Below, one piece after another: positions 32,641 through 43,099 of a DNA stretch of 64,000 bases; the first letter of the stretch is position 1; the number at the start of each line of letters is the position of its first letter. Made by a program: the position numbers and the translations under genes. The notes below the pieces were generated by a model. That model was not told the DNA's origin. It saw only the letters and a list, made by a program, of their open reading frames with translations, and ran no database searches. The stretch covers positions 1 through 64,000 of the forward strand of contig JAWQEG010000516.1 of NCBI GenBank assembly GCA_033782935.1, read 5' to 3'. The DNA is from Petrolisthes cinctipes (lineage: Eukaryota; Arthropoda; Malacostraca; Decapoda; Porcellanidae).

Positions 32641-34478
32641 ACGCCGATCCCAACTGAAGGGGATGAGGGCACCACCGGGACAACTCTCCGAACCACGGCT
32701 GTGCTGGCCAGAGGGGGGCTATGAGGAGAACCCTCCCCCTGAACGTGCGCAGCTTGAGGATCGCCTTCAGGAGGACTGAAGTGGCTGGGGGTGGGAAGAG
32801 GTAGAGATGCCCCCACCTGTTCCACTCCTCTGTGAAGGCGTCAAGGCCTCCCGCCTGGATGAGAATGTCAGGAACAGAGGGAGTAGGGCCGTGGATGGGG
32901 AGGCGAATAGGTCCACCTCCGGTGTCCCGTAGCAAAGGCAGAGAGACTCGAACACAAGGGGACGCAGTTGCCACTCGACTGACGTCCCCCTGAACCTGGA
33001 TAGGGCGTCCGCCCAATCGTTCTCCCGCCCTGGCACGTAGCGGGCCGAGAGGTGAATGTCCCTCTTGGCCGCTATTGCGAAAATCTGTTCTGACAGGGAC
33101 AGGAGAATTTCCGACCGTGCGGTGCCCTGTTTCTGTAGGCACTGCACGGCCGCAACGTTGTCCATATCGAAGCGGACGGCTATCCTGGCAAACTGAGGGT
33201 GTCTGTTGAGCCATTCCTTCGCTACCATCAACTCCCGGGCATTGATGTGCAGTAGCCTTTCCCCTTCCTTCCATCCCCCGCAACGTTGATGTCCCAGGCA
33301 AGACTGGTATCCCCAGCCTACGTCCGAATGCGTCTGTCGCCACCGTGATCCCCGGGGGAGGGAACACCCAGGGGACCCACTGACGCAGGGCACCGGGACG
33401 TAGCCAGGGGCGAAGGAGGCGGTGGAGAGAGGGGGACACTTGCCTGGGAAGGTGGAGGTTTACCTCCCGCGTCAGCCTCCTGTGTTTCAATCGTCCCAGG
33501 GACATTGCAGGGGCCGCGAAATTTAGGGACCCGAGCAATGATTCCCACTGGCGGCGAGAGAAAGTACGGGAAAAATGTGCCTGGCGGACGTGGCGGAGGG
33601 TCCGGCGGGCGTTGTCTGGAGCGAGAGAGAGGGTGGCCGAAAGAGAGTCCCACTCTATTCCTAGCCAACACAGCTTGCGAGTGGGGGTGAGAGAGGACTT
33701 GGGGATGTTCAACAGGAACCCCATTTCCTCTAGCACTCCCCTCGCTACCCGGACGTTGTTTGCTACCTGCTCCTTGGAAGGGGCGTGAAGCAACCAATCG
33801 TCCAGGTACATGAGGGTGGGAACACCCGCCTCTGCCAGACGGGATGCCACCACCCTCACGAGCTTTGTGAAGACTCGCGGAGCTAGAGAAAGACCGAAAG
33901 GGAGCCTGGTAAACTGGAACGTCTCGGTCCCCACCTGGAAGGCCAGAAAACGGCGAAACCTGGGGTGGATCGGGACGTGCCAGTATGCATCCTTGAGATC
34001 CAGGGATGCTAACCAGTCTCCCTTCCTCAGAACTGTGCGGACCTGAGCAACCGAAACCATCCTGAAATGTAATGTTTTCATGAATTTGTTTAGCTTGCTC
34101 AGGTCCATCACCAATCTCGTTTTTCCCTGGTCCTTTTTGGGGACCGTGAATAAACGAGAAAGAAAGACCCTTCCCGTCGCCCGCTCCACTACCCCTTTTT
34201 CCCGCATTTCTAACACATGCGGGACGACCGAAAGTGACACTTTGGTTGAGGCAGGAGGTAGACGTAGTGGCTGTAACGGGAAGAGACAGGTGTCAGTGAG
34301 AGTACCGTTAATCCTAATCCCCCGGGGCCCGAGGGACCCGGGGTGGTTGGAGGGTAAATGACGGGAGAGGCAGAGATTTTGACCGCAAGGGAAAATCTGA
34401 TTTTGACCTAACGGTAACCCAAGGACGGGATTAGGCATAATTCATATGTCAGAATAGGAAAGATGACAGTTACTCACC
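32525..34478 (-). pseudogene. DIRS pol: RT, RNase H and methyltransferase-like domain
   Basis: After an intron-like gap (34271-34477) the RT runs from 34270: FTVPKKDQGKTRLVMDLSKL (about 34157-34098), SLDLKDAYWHVP (about 34000), FTRLPFGLSLAPRVFTKL (about 33910), catalytic YLDDWLL (about 33808). A frameshift near 33350 moves to RNase H: HINARELMVAKEWL (about 33255), FDMDNVAAVQCL (about 33170), ENDWADALSRF (about 33030). The methyltransferase-like domain starts TPEVDLFAS (about 32930), shifts back near 32865 and continues GGLDAFTEEW, HLYLFPPP, VLLIAPLWPAQPWF (about 32730). DIRS1-like elements normally carry this set. The catalytic RT box is intact; two frameshifts compensate. Confidence 0.85.
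34271..34477 (-). other. Candidate intron 3 of DIRS pol
   Basis: 207 nt, donor GTGAGTAAC, acceptor CTTCCCGTTACAG, phase 0. Upstream, the frame that overlaps the gag 3' end reads AWPAHGWAAKIIRQGLSWPW, which resembles the conserved pol start of DIRS elements. Downstream is the open RT frame. Splicing joins them. Confidence 0.7.
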
Positions 34479-34806
34479 GGAACAGTAATCCAGGGCCATG
34501 ACAGGCCCTGGCGAATTATCTTTGCTGCCCAGCCGTGGGCGGGCCAGGCTGCTGACCACCCTGTGAGACAGCCCAGAGTGGGACCCTCAAGTGGAGCGGT
34601 CCTTCTGGGAGGGGTGGTTGAAGGAGGACTTGGGCTTGGAGTAGGACTTGGAGCCCTGTCCCCTTCCCCGAAACGGCTGCTGGCCCCTCTGGGAGGGCCT
34701 GTTGTGTGCTTTCGGGGGAGTGGGATAGGAGGGCCTCGGTAGCCTGGAGGGCTGGGAGGGCCTCCGGGGCTGGTAGGCTGGTCTGGATGGCTGTGGGGCA
34801 CGTGGC

Positions 34807-34906
34807 CTACGGACAAACAGAATGATTAGGAACCAAAGTAGACCCGAAAATCCTTCCATTTCACCCCCGTGAAAACTCGGGTAAGACGAACACGAGAGGT
34901 ACTTAC
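34807..34906 (-). other. Candidate intron 2 of DIRS gag
   Basis: 100 nt, donor GTAAGTACC, acceptor TTTGTCCGTAG. Splicing joins exon 2 (..PKPSTS) to the RG-rich exon 3 in frame. Confidence 0.75.
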
Positions 34907-35167
34907 TTGGAGGTGGAGGGTTTTGGTAAATTGATTACCGCTGGGAGGGAGGCGAAGATTGTGTCTGTCGCTGGTTGATCAAAGAGGGCAGGGGACAGGG
35001 GGGCAGCTCGCTACACTCCCCTCTGTGCCATCTCCGGCGCAGATTTAGCCGCCGCCTGGCGGGCTGCCAGTCTTGCCTCGGCGAAAGCCTTCGCCTCCTC
35101 CCGCATGAAGTGGGTCGCCATCGCCGCCACGCCCTCCATCACGGTGGCCATGGAAGAGAGGGTGTTA

Positions 35168-35284
35168 CTGTAAGGGGTAAACAAGGAAAAAACCGAGCGA
35201 ACCCGGGGATAAGTACCCGGGAGTAACAGAGAGACCCTCTACCCAGTATCCCTAATAAACATGACACACGAGTAAGGTACTCAC
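35168..35284 (-). other. Candidate intron 1 of DIRS gag
   Basis: 117 nt, donor GTGAGTACC, a T/C-rich tract (TTTTTTCCTTGTTTACCCC) and acceptor TTACAG. It interrupts a codon after its second base, and the codon completes across the gap. Without splicing the frame stops at the TGA inside the donor. Confidence 0.75.
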
Positions 35285-36984
35285 GCTAGCTGTACACCCG
35301 ACATCTCGTGGTAGGAGTTGGTAAGGGAGTTGAGGCAGTCCCTGATCAACGAGGCGGCTGCCCCCGTGGAGATGGTGTGGGCCAACTCTAGACGGGTAGC
35401 AGACTCTGCCTGTCGCAACTTGCCATCGGGCTCCTTCAGCTGATAGGGGACCGGGGGCTCCTTCTCCGTCTTCCACAGGCACTCCCTCAAGCCCGGGGGG
35501 GCCCGGGAATGAGGGAGGATGACGGGGAAAGACGGAGGAGGGGGCTTCCTGGGCGCGTTGTTTCTCTGGTGGTTCAGGGACTTAAGGAGAAGGGCTGGAA
35601 TGTCCAGGTCCCCTTCGCCCTTATCCCCCGGGAAGTACGCGTCCGGGGAAAGGAGGAGCGCCGTGTTACCGTGGGAGCGGTCAATCCTCCAAGCCCCGGA
35701 CAAGTGCAGCTGGCTGTACTCCACCAGAAAACCCATCGCGTCCAGGGTCGCCGCAGAGGACACCCTAGATGAAGTGGGTACGGGCGCTGAGATAGGACGG
35801 ACCTTGTAGAAGGGAATAGCCTCGCCCTTCTCATCCGCCCCCCACTTCACCAGGACGTCATCCCTCCGGTTCCACACGTCTGGTTGAGCCGTGTCCGGAG
35901 ACCAAGCCACCAGTCTGCCCTCCTCCGAAGAGTGGGTCCAGGTAGGAGGGAGAAGAGACCAAGAGTAGGGAAGGTATCCGTCTCCCGAAGGAGGGGGTGA
36001 CGGGGACGGAGGTGCGGAGGTAACCAACTCCTCAGCTACGTCCCCCGACGGAGACTCGAGTCCCGGGGAAACGGGAGGCACGAAAAGGACTCCCCCATCC
36101 CCAGGAGGACTCGCGCCCTCGACGGGATCAGCAGCGGGAGGCGGGGGAAAAAGAGCGGGTTCCGTAGCGACAGCCGGAGGCTGCGCGATGGACGCCCCAG
36201 GAAAAGCGTGAGGAATAAGGGTGTGGAAGATCTTAACTATCTTCCTCGACGAGGGGCTGTCCCCCCCCCACTTACCCTTGCGGGATTTGCGGCCGGGCGA
36301 AGGAGAGCTCCCCGACGACGAAGAAGAGGAAGAGGACGACGAAGAAGAGGAGGAAGGAGAACGGCGACGAGCACGGGACTTCCTGGAGTGGCGGGACCTT
36401 TTAGCTGAACGCTTGCGTCCTCTAGAGAGGCCTGAGGAGCCAGCTCTAGCAGGAGGCGAAGCTGGGGGTTCCCTGCTGGGCCCTTGTACCGGTGAGGTAG
36501 TCGGGGGAACCAGCGCGACAGACTCGCTCGTTTCCCGGGGGGCTAAGCCCCGAGAAGGAGTCGTAGTACCGTCTAGGGAAGGAGGCTCAATCTCTCGGGC
36601 CTCAGGAGGTTCTAGCCCCTGAGACTCCGAGAGACAGGAAGAAGGGTAACGGGTCCTGAATAAACCCAGGTCCGCTCCCAAAATCGGGTCCACCCACTCC
36701 AAAGAAGAACCGTCTCGTTTGTGGGCCATTCTCCTAGCCCTCGTCCACGCCATACGAAGAGAAGCAAGGGCGGGGAGCTTGGAGCGGGCAGAAGGGGAAG
36801 TAACCCGACACAACTCAGCCCAGGGGCGGCACACACCACACACCAAAGGGTCGTAACCCAAGGGAGTGAAGCAGGGTGCATGAGGCGAACAGTGCAGGTG
36901 TCCGTCAGGCGAGACCCGCACGGTACACCCCGAAGCAGCACAAAGGGCACGAGTAGGCTGAGGGAGAAAAGAATACACAAACAT

Positions 36985-37757
36985 GGGTTAACAAGTGCAA
37001 ACACTGGAACACAGAAGACACGAAACCCATCCTCCCCGAAGGAAAGAAGCGCAGGACACGCCCGCTGTACCCGGGGACCAGGACACGACCCCCCACACTC
37101 GCGCACCCGACCAGGGAAAAACCCCGTAAAACCAAAACAGCCCGCCACATGGAGCGGGTAAAAGAGGGCCCCCCGGACAGAAGGATCCAGAAGGAGGGGG
37201 AGGAGGGGACCCGGTAGCCTGAGAAGAAACACTCCAGGCTAAAAATAATGGAAAAACACCAAAAATCAAATAAAAAACCCCCGCCCGGGAGAGGAAGAGA
37301 GAACCAGGGCACAATTCTCACTCCCCTTTAACGAGAGGGGACACATAATAATCGGGGAAGGCAAGAGGAAGGGCTGCAAAGACCCCATGTGCTCACCACG
37401 TGGGGAGGTGAAGTCCCACGTGGCGCCCACTAACCTCGCTAAAAACCCCAGAAACCCCGATAAAATACACATGAAGAATGTACTAGTGGCAGGAGGAAAG
37501 GTGAAAGGGGGGAAAGACGGAGAAAAACTCCGAACAAAGGGGCTGAAAAGCCCCCCTTCGCTAAGGAAAAGAGAACTCAATCCTAACGAAGAAAAAACCC
37601 CCATAAACACCTAAAACCCTCCTAGAATACACACACGATACATCTGCAAAGCAGGCTAGCCACTAGAACACAAAAGAAACAATAGCAGGAACACGTGACA
37701 CAATACCATAGTGTAGCAGCGAGGAGCGTGGATGTTGACTGACACGTGTTCCGCGAC
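36985..37757 (-). other. DIRS 5' region upstream of gag
   Basis: Between the 5' inverted repeat and gag. Open frames exist on both strands but without motifs; they are low-complexity (Phe/Ser/Leu on one strand, basic on the other). It may hold a 5' UTR and a first exon that I could not define. Confidence 0.4.
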
Positions 37758-37959
37758 AGAGTGGGCGAGCGGTATTCAGCGGAGGAGAAGCTTAATACCT
37801 CCACTATCAGTACAGCGCCAGATTTGAATTTTATTTACTTCTTATGAACGTCACGGAATTGACCCTTCCAACCCAGATTATGCCTATACGGGGCCTGGGC
37901 TTGTGAAGGGGCGTATTCTATAGCAATCCAGCTGTGCTGGTTTCACTATACCAATAATA
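37758..37959 (-). repeat. DIRS 5' inverted terminal repeat
   Basis: The inverse of 30603-30814 apart from a 23-bp indel and few substitutions; the outermost 40 bp are exactly complementary to 30934-30973 of the internal complementary region. The element ends at 37959 and env resumes at 37960. Confidence 0.88.
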
Positions 37960-39495
37960 GGTAAATTGACGAACTCGAGATACCCTCTGGAACGGCAAAT
38001 AAAGGTACAGTTGGAAGACAGATATTTTTAAATAAAGAATATGATGAAGTACTCAGAACAGAATTTACCCAACTTTTCAAGTGAGGTTAGAAAATTAGCT
38101 CATAATCAGATTACAAATAGCAGGGCTAAAAGAGGATTATTTGACATTGGAGGGGTAATTGCTAAAATTCTATTTGGAACAGCTACTAGTGATGATGTAG
38201 AAGATCTGGGACGCAGACTAGAGATTTTAAACAAGGTGATTGTAGAACAAAATAGGGTAATAGATAGTACGTTTTCCTTGGCAGCTAATGTGGCAGAAGA
38301 AGTAAATGGAGTTATTGAAAAGACTAATGAGGTAATTAAGGAATTAGACAGGTTAGCTAAACATTTGGATTTTACAATGTTTGTGTTAAACCTAGATCAA
38401 TATTTAAATATTGTGGAAAATTACATAAATGGACTGAATGCTCAAACCAGAAAACTACTCCATAACCTAGGGAATGCAGCGCTGGGTAAGGCAGACGCTG
38501 ACCTTCTGTCAGTAGTTGATCTTCAAAGGGTGGTTGATGTGGCTAGAATTAAGCATGGTTTGAATCCTTTCTTTGAAGGTGAATCTGTATCTTACTACTA
38601 TCCACTTTTGGAATCATGCTTAACGACTAAAACTATTCTTATTCACATTCCCACAAAACATCAGGTTCATTTTAACATATGGTCAGTGAAGCCATTTCCT
38701 ATGAGGTTAGGGGCGGAGATCATGATGTTAAATGTGGATTATGATTATATTATTGCATCTCAGGATCGCTCACTGGTGGTTGTAGTTACCAAGGAACAGC
38801 TAGAAGATTGTCATACAGCATATTACTATTTGAAGGTGTGCCCAGCTCTAAATTTTATTTTTACAGGACCTGAGGAATCCCAGTGTGAATTGTCATTAAT
38901 CCAGGCTGATGCTTCAAGCTCCATTAAACATTGTGAGTACCTGAGACCAAAAAGGAAGTCAGATGTTTATGTAACGTATTTTCAGGGCATTGCGTATTAT
39001 ACATTCACTAAGCCCGCAAGAGCAACTATTATTTGTGAAGATGGCCCTTCAGGAGCAAAACATGTGTCTGAGGTGGGTACGTTTGTAGTTCCACCTGCGT
39101 GTTCATTTTCAAGCAATACTAAAACAGTTCTGGCCACGAAGCATCATCTTGGATTGGTCCTAAATAAATCTGTGGAATTTGTGAAAGTCCATCCTCCTCT
39201 CCCAGCAAACTTTTCTACTGTTAATATGGATTCTGAGAAAATAAGATTGATGGAATTGTTAAACATGTCTGATATTCATCCTGTAATTGAATCTGCTCTA
39301 CCTTTCCATCTGCAACAGGTAGCTGTGTACCCTTGGTCCGGAGTGACTACTTTATTATTCATATTATATTTCATGTTCTCTTGTTACCTGTTCAGGAGTT
39401 TGAGGGTTTTGAATGGTGAGATTAAAAAGAAGAAAAACAGAAGATCAAGAAATATAGAGGTCCACCATACACAACCTAGGGAAGATGAATTGTAA
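37960..39495 (+). pseudogene. G2 env, C-terminal part (transmembrane subunit)
   Basis: Continuation of the env frame after the DIRS insertion. A TAA lies at 38029-38031 and the frame is open from 38032 to 39495. A basic cleavage-like site (RAKR, about 38126) precedes a Gly/hydrophobic segment (GLFDIGGVIAKILFG) that resembles the fusion peptide of baculovirus F-like/errantivirus envelopes. A long heptad-rich helix follows (about 38200-38400), then a Cys-containing ectodomain. One membrane segment (TTLLFILYFMFSCYLF, about 39346-39393) and a basic cytoplasmic tail end it. It is broken by the TAA and the 7.4-kb insertion. Confidence 0.85.
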
Positions 39496-39845
39496 GGATA
39501 ATTTTAAGGACACCCCAACAACTAGGTAGTACACTACACGGTTAGTTTTAGGAATTTAGAATTAAGGAATTGTATGAATGTGTATTATATTTTATTATCC
39601 ATGTATAATTACTTAATTTAAGGAAGTATTATTAATTATCCATTGTATCATTCACGAGCTCAACAATTTATTTTTCTTTTATGTTAATTCATCCAATGTG
39701 TATATATTTCATCTTGTATATATTATATATGTATGTTACCATGTCAAGAGTGAATCTAATAATCAGGAAGGCTAAGCATTGATTAAAGTAAATTTAATGT
39801 TATTGTGAACTGCAGGGACGCAGTTGTTTTAGCGTGGCCGAGCAA
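39496..39845 (+). other. G2 3' non-coding region
   Basis: AT-rich, between the env stop and the 3' LTR. No clear polypurine tract directly precedes the LTR. Confidence 0.5.
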
Positions 39846-40571
39846 TGTATCCGCGATTGATCACGTTCGCGATACATGATACACCTATGGTGGTGGAACA
39901 TACCGTTAGGCCAAAGCAGTTCAAGCTAGTTTCATTAGACACAACATCCTTTGAAAAGTGCTGAGTAGCAGCGTGAGGGAATCTTCCATGCTGAGCTACT
40001 GATTGCTAGATTCACTCTGTAATTATCTATATGTTAATCTCTCTACTATAATCAACTCCATATTGTCATCTCGTATGTAGAGAAAGGGACAATATATATT
40101 TACTCACTTTATTCTTATATAAACTCATATCTAACTTATCCAGATTTCATATGTAAGCTTAGCATTGTAAATAGCATCATCGACAACCTGTCATCTGAGA
40201 AAGGGTGTTGCAGTGTATACCACGAGCGGGGACTACCAGAGAGAGAAGGCGCATTACAAGCCCTGCCTTGGCTACAACAGGTTCACCTCCTACCTTATAT
40301 TAGAGAGACACGAGTTGTCTGTATAACCTGTAACCTATACATAATATATTCAGTAAATAGAGACAAGTCCACGAGTTTACTCTAAACCTTGAGTAACTAA
40401 CTTAGTTCCCCAGGAAGACTAGAGTGGTAGTTCAGAGCAACGGTAAGTTGGCTGAAACCAGAGGTCTACATCGGCGTAGTAAGTAATACTAGCCGGAGAG
40501 AGTAAGTGAGAGTTTCCAGCAGGTGTTTCCGAGAGAAGCTGTTGCTGAGCTTGGACGACTCCACGAGTACA
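39846..40571 (+). repeat. G2 3' LTR (726 bp)
   Basis: Same length as the 5' LTR, six differences. Ends GAGTACA at 40571, followed by unrelated GGCGTTACC. Confidence 0.93.
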
Positions 40572-40759
40572 GGCGTTACCCGTGACAAGCGGGATCAAAG
40601 TCACACTAGAATATAGACAATTATGTCGAGTAAAATAATTGAAAGTACAAAGATAAAACATGATTACCAAAGCATAAATATGGTAGTAATATACGACAAG
40701 TACATCAATACATTTTGTCCACAGGCCGTCTCTCACCACACGTCTGTTTGGTGTGTGTG

Positions 40760-40825
40760 TTGCTACATGCAACTCCTATACTCGTGTGTGTGTGGTCAAT
40801 GTATCACCTGCTTACACTCGTGTGT

Positions 40826-40869
<44 letters not shown>

Positions 40870-40915
40870 CCTATACTCGTGTGTGTGTGTGTGGTCAATG
40901 TATCACCTGCTTACA

Positions 40916-40962
<47 letters not shown>

Positions 40963-41066
40963 CTCCTATACTCGTGTGTGTGGTCAATGTATCACCTGCT
41001 TACACTTGTGTGTGTGTTAGCTTGGTTATTATCTGTGTGTGTGTGTATGTGTTAGCTTGGTCATTA

Positions 41067-41100
<34 letters not shown>
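40760..41100. repeat. Compound minisatellite/(GT)n block
   Basis: Three units, each with CTCCTATACTCGTGTGTG and GGTCAATGTATCACCTGC, separated by (GT)n tracts (about 40770, 40866 and 40964), then two TTAGCTTGGTTATTATC-like units. Open frames here are repeat translations. Confidence 0.85.
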
Positions 41101-41101
<1 letters not shown>

Positions 41102-41328
41102 ACCGTATGACCACAGCCTCCTCCTTCTCCGCTTCTTCCTCCCTCCTCTACTCAAACATAATTATATCGTATTGACAAAGTAATGTAAATCCACACACAA
41201 GTTATATACACATTCACAAAATATATTATAATTATCAAGACTTTGTGTGTAGTGACGATTCTATCATTTGTATTGACTACTGGGTTGGTTTTCCCACTTT
41301 TTGTTTACATATCTAAATTTGGAATATG
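41101..41328. other. Non-coding stretch
   Basis: AT-rich sequence between the minisatellite and a TTAA element; nothing recognised. Confidence 0.4.
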
Positions 41329-41968
41329 TTAACCCCTAGAGACCGACTTTTTTTTTTATTATTTTCACCCCCAGCCGACTTCTGGGGGTCAATTTTCAAC
41401 TTTCATGTAGGCAAATTTTGTTCTTACAGAATGAAAGAGCTTGAATTTACGCACCAGGAACTGAAAACGGGAGCCTCCTAGGTGTACGCGTTTGCGTATG
41501 ACAGAGCATAAAAGTCCGAAAATAAATAAAATGGTATCCCCTGAAACGCATGAAAGAAAACCTCATACGCTCTGCGTACGCTCTAAACATGTAAATAAAC
41601 ACCTAAACAATGCGTCTAAGTGGTTTTCAATGATAATAAACGTATTTCAGTGTAATTTTGTCTGTCTAGACTCTCCTGGAGTATAATAGACAGCAGCGAG
41701 AAACATAAGAAAACACCATGTAGTGGTGAGATGGGGTCCTTGTTGGTGGGGGTAGGTCTAGGCTCCACCCACCAGCATACGCAGTTGCCAGACACCACTA
41801 CCACAGTCAAACCTTTTCTCAAGGACGTTAGCTTTCCATTGTTACCAACGCCAGCTCGCTAGCTACTCGCTACAGTTTTTTATAGGTACGTCGACATATC
41901 GGTTATTCGGAGCGAACCATTAATTTTTTTATCACCGACATGTCGGTTGATCGGTCTTAAGGGGTTAA
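41329..41968. mobile_element. TTAA-target non-autonomous element (piggyBac-like), 640 bp
   Basis: Left end TTAACCCCTAGAGACCG (41329) and inverted right end CGGTCTTAAGGGGTTAA (to 41968) match at about 15 of 17 positions. TTAACCC ends are typical of piggyBac-group elements. No transposase inside; GTACGC/GCGTAC-rich segments near 41490-41585. Confidence 0.7.
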
Positions 41969-42243
41969 ATACAATATAGTTTAGTACCGGTACAGTCAAT
42001 GAAGTAGTGTACATTATATGGTGGTGCGTCTCGTCATGCCCAGTGTGTCCCTCCTGTTACCTAATTATTATACTATTATCAAACTCGTTTTTCACTCACT
42101 CCAAATAATTATCAGAGGCAAACCAAACCTAAATGATAATGTTGTTCAAATTATGCCCTCAAACCTATAGAGTAATGGTGATGTTGCCTTCTTCCATTGG
42201 TGTAGTGACAATGTTAGAAGGGGAGAGTATTCTTGTTGTCATG

Positions 42244-42686
42244 TTAACCCTTAAATGCCTATTGACCAAATATCACGTCACCGCGAATTTAGGCCTTGAA
42301 GCCGATTGACGTAATATAAAGCCTGCAGAAAAAAAACTACTTGGGGTATATCTAGCCACTTCATTGGTAACACTGGTTAGGTTGGGCCTTCAGTGAGTGG
42401 TGTGAGAGGGGAATGGTTCACTTGTTACATATACTCAATGAAAATACGCTCGCTCACGTTTTCTAATTTTTAGGTTTTTTTTAGGGGTAACTACTTTATT
42501 ACTCATGGCGCTGCTGTACGCAAACCAGTAGACCTAGGAAACTTTAGTTTACAGATTCTGGTGTGTAAAATCAAGCTCTACAAATTTGTAATAACAAAAT
42601 TTACCTAAACGAAACTTTAAAAATCACCCTGTTTCTGCAGTTCACGCACCAGTAGCGGTAGGGGGATTGCGGTTCTTAGGGGTTAA
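42244..42686. mobile_element. Possible TTAA-target element, 443 bp
   Basis: Starts TTAACCCTTAAATGCC and ends TTCTTAGGGGTTAA. The inverted match is short (about 10 bp). Its ends resemble those of the 41329 element. Confidence 0.5.
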
Positions 42687-42796
42687 TAATGGAGAACAAG
42701 AGGGAAACCGACTCGTGGCAAGCACTGTCCATTGATGCTTGTCATACCTTCTGCATCCGGCCTCGTCAATTTTCAAAGAGGACATTTTCCCCTACA

Positions 42797-42963
42797 TTAA
42801 GGGCATAGTATACTTTGGGTTCATTAGAGCGCCTTGATTCCACCAAAGTATACCAGGAAACAGAACCCGATTAACAAAACTAATGGTGGTCTGTTGCTTG
42901 GAATGCTGTAGTTTGGAGGAATCAGTTGCTCCAGATTTACCAACACTGTAACTATCCCCTTAA
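42797..42963. mobile_element. TTAA-target MITE (family M), copy 2
   Basis: 167 bp; starts TTAAGGGCATAGTATAC and ends TAACTATCCCCTTAA. Contains CCTTGATTCCACCAAAGTAT (about 42832) and TAGTTTGGAGGAATCAG (about 42909) in inverse orientation. Confidence 0.8.
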
Positions 42964-43099
42964 GAGAGAAAGACCCGCCTCTTATGTTATGAATTTTAGT
43001 CTTTTGTGTGTATGAACTTGAATATGATTATTTTATTAAGTCGCCCAAAATGGATATTTAAACCTTAAAGGAACTTCATTAAACGGCAGGGAATTATAG

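Larger units (their letters stand above)
34587..36984 (-). pseudogene. DIRS gag, three exons, one stop
   Basis: Exon 1 (36984-35285) starts with a Cys/His-rich segment (CAASGC, HLHCSPHAPC), a basic Arg/Ser stretch (RKRSAKRSRHSRKSRARRR) with a run of about 14 Ser (about 36345-36300), acidic/Pro-rich parts and a conserved end (YHEMSGVQLA). It runs straight into GTGAGTACC. Exon 2 (35167-34907) is helical and charged, with one in-frame TAG at 35010-35012. Exon 3 (34806-34587) is basic and RG/Pro-rich (FRGRGQGSKSYSKPK) and ends TGA 34587-34589. Exon phases join cleanly. The apparent ATG at 36984 may itself lie in an intron, because TTTTCTCCCTCAG precedes PTRALC at about 36962. This would be the particle protein of the element. 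Confidence 0.75.
30560..37959 (-). mobile_element. DIRS1-like tyrosine-recombinase retrotransposon (complete)
   Basis: A 7.4-kb minus-strand element inserted in G2 env. In element orientation: 5' inverted repeat (37959-37758), gag with introns (36984-34587), pol with RT, RNase H and methyltransferase-like domain (34587-32525), tyrosine recombinase (about 32640-31540), internal complementary region (30973-30871), and 3' inverted repeat with an about 39-bp terminal extension (30817-30560). The layout matches DIRS1. No target duplication is seen: env sequence resumes base for base at 37960. That fits integration of a circular intermediate by the recombinase. Confidence 0.92.
23832..40571 (+). 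mobile_element. Env-bearing Gypsy/errantivirus-like element G2
   Basis: An LTR retrotransposon or endogenous retrovirus-like element with two 726-bp LTRs, gag, pol and a third env-like reading frame. The order gag-PR-RT-RNase H-IN-env matches insect-type errantiviruses. Env is split by the DIRS element at 30560-37959; without it G2 is about 9.3 kb. The flanks next to the LTRs (CCAT before, GGCG after) do not form a target duplication. Damage to gag, protease, the RT active site and env shows it is inactive. Confidence 0.88.

Noticed and set aside
31591..34361. Plus-strand open frames across the DIRS pol region
   Set aside because: Antisense shadows of RT and recombinase frames on the minus strand.
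35509..37161. Several long plus-strand open frames opposite DIRS gag
   Set aside because: They are shadows caused by high GC on the opposite strand of gag. Arg/Gly/Glu-rich, without motifs.
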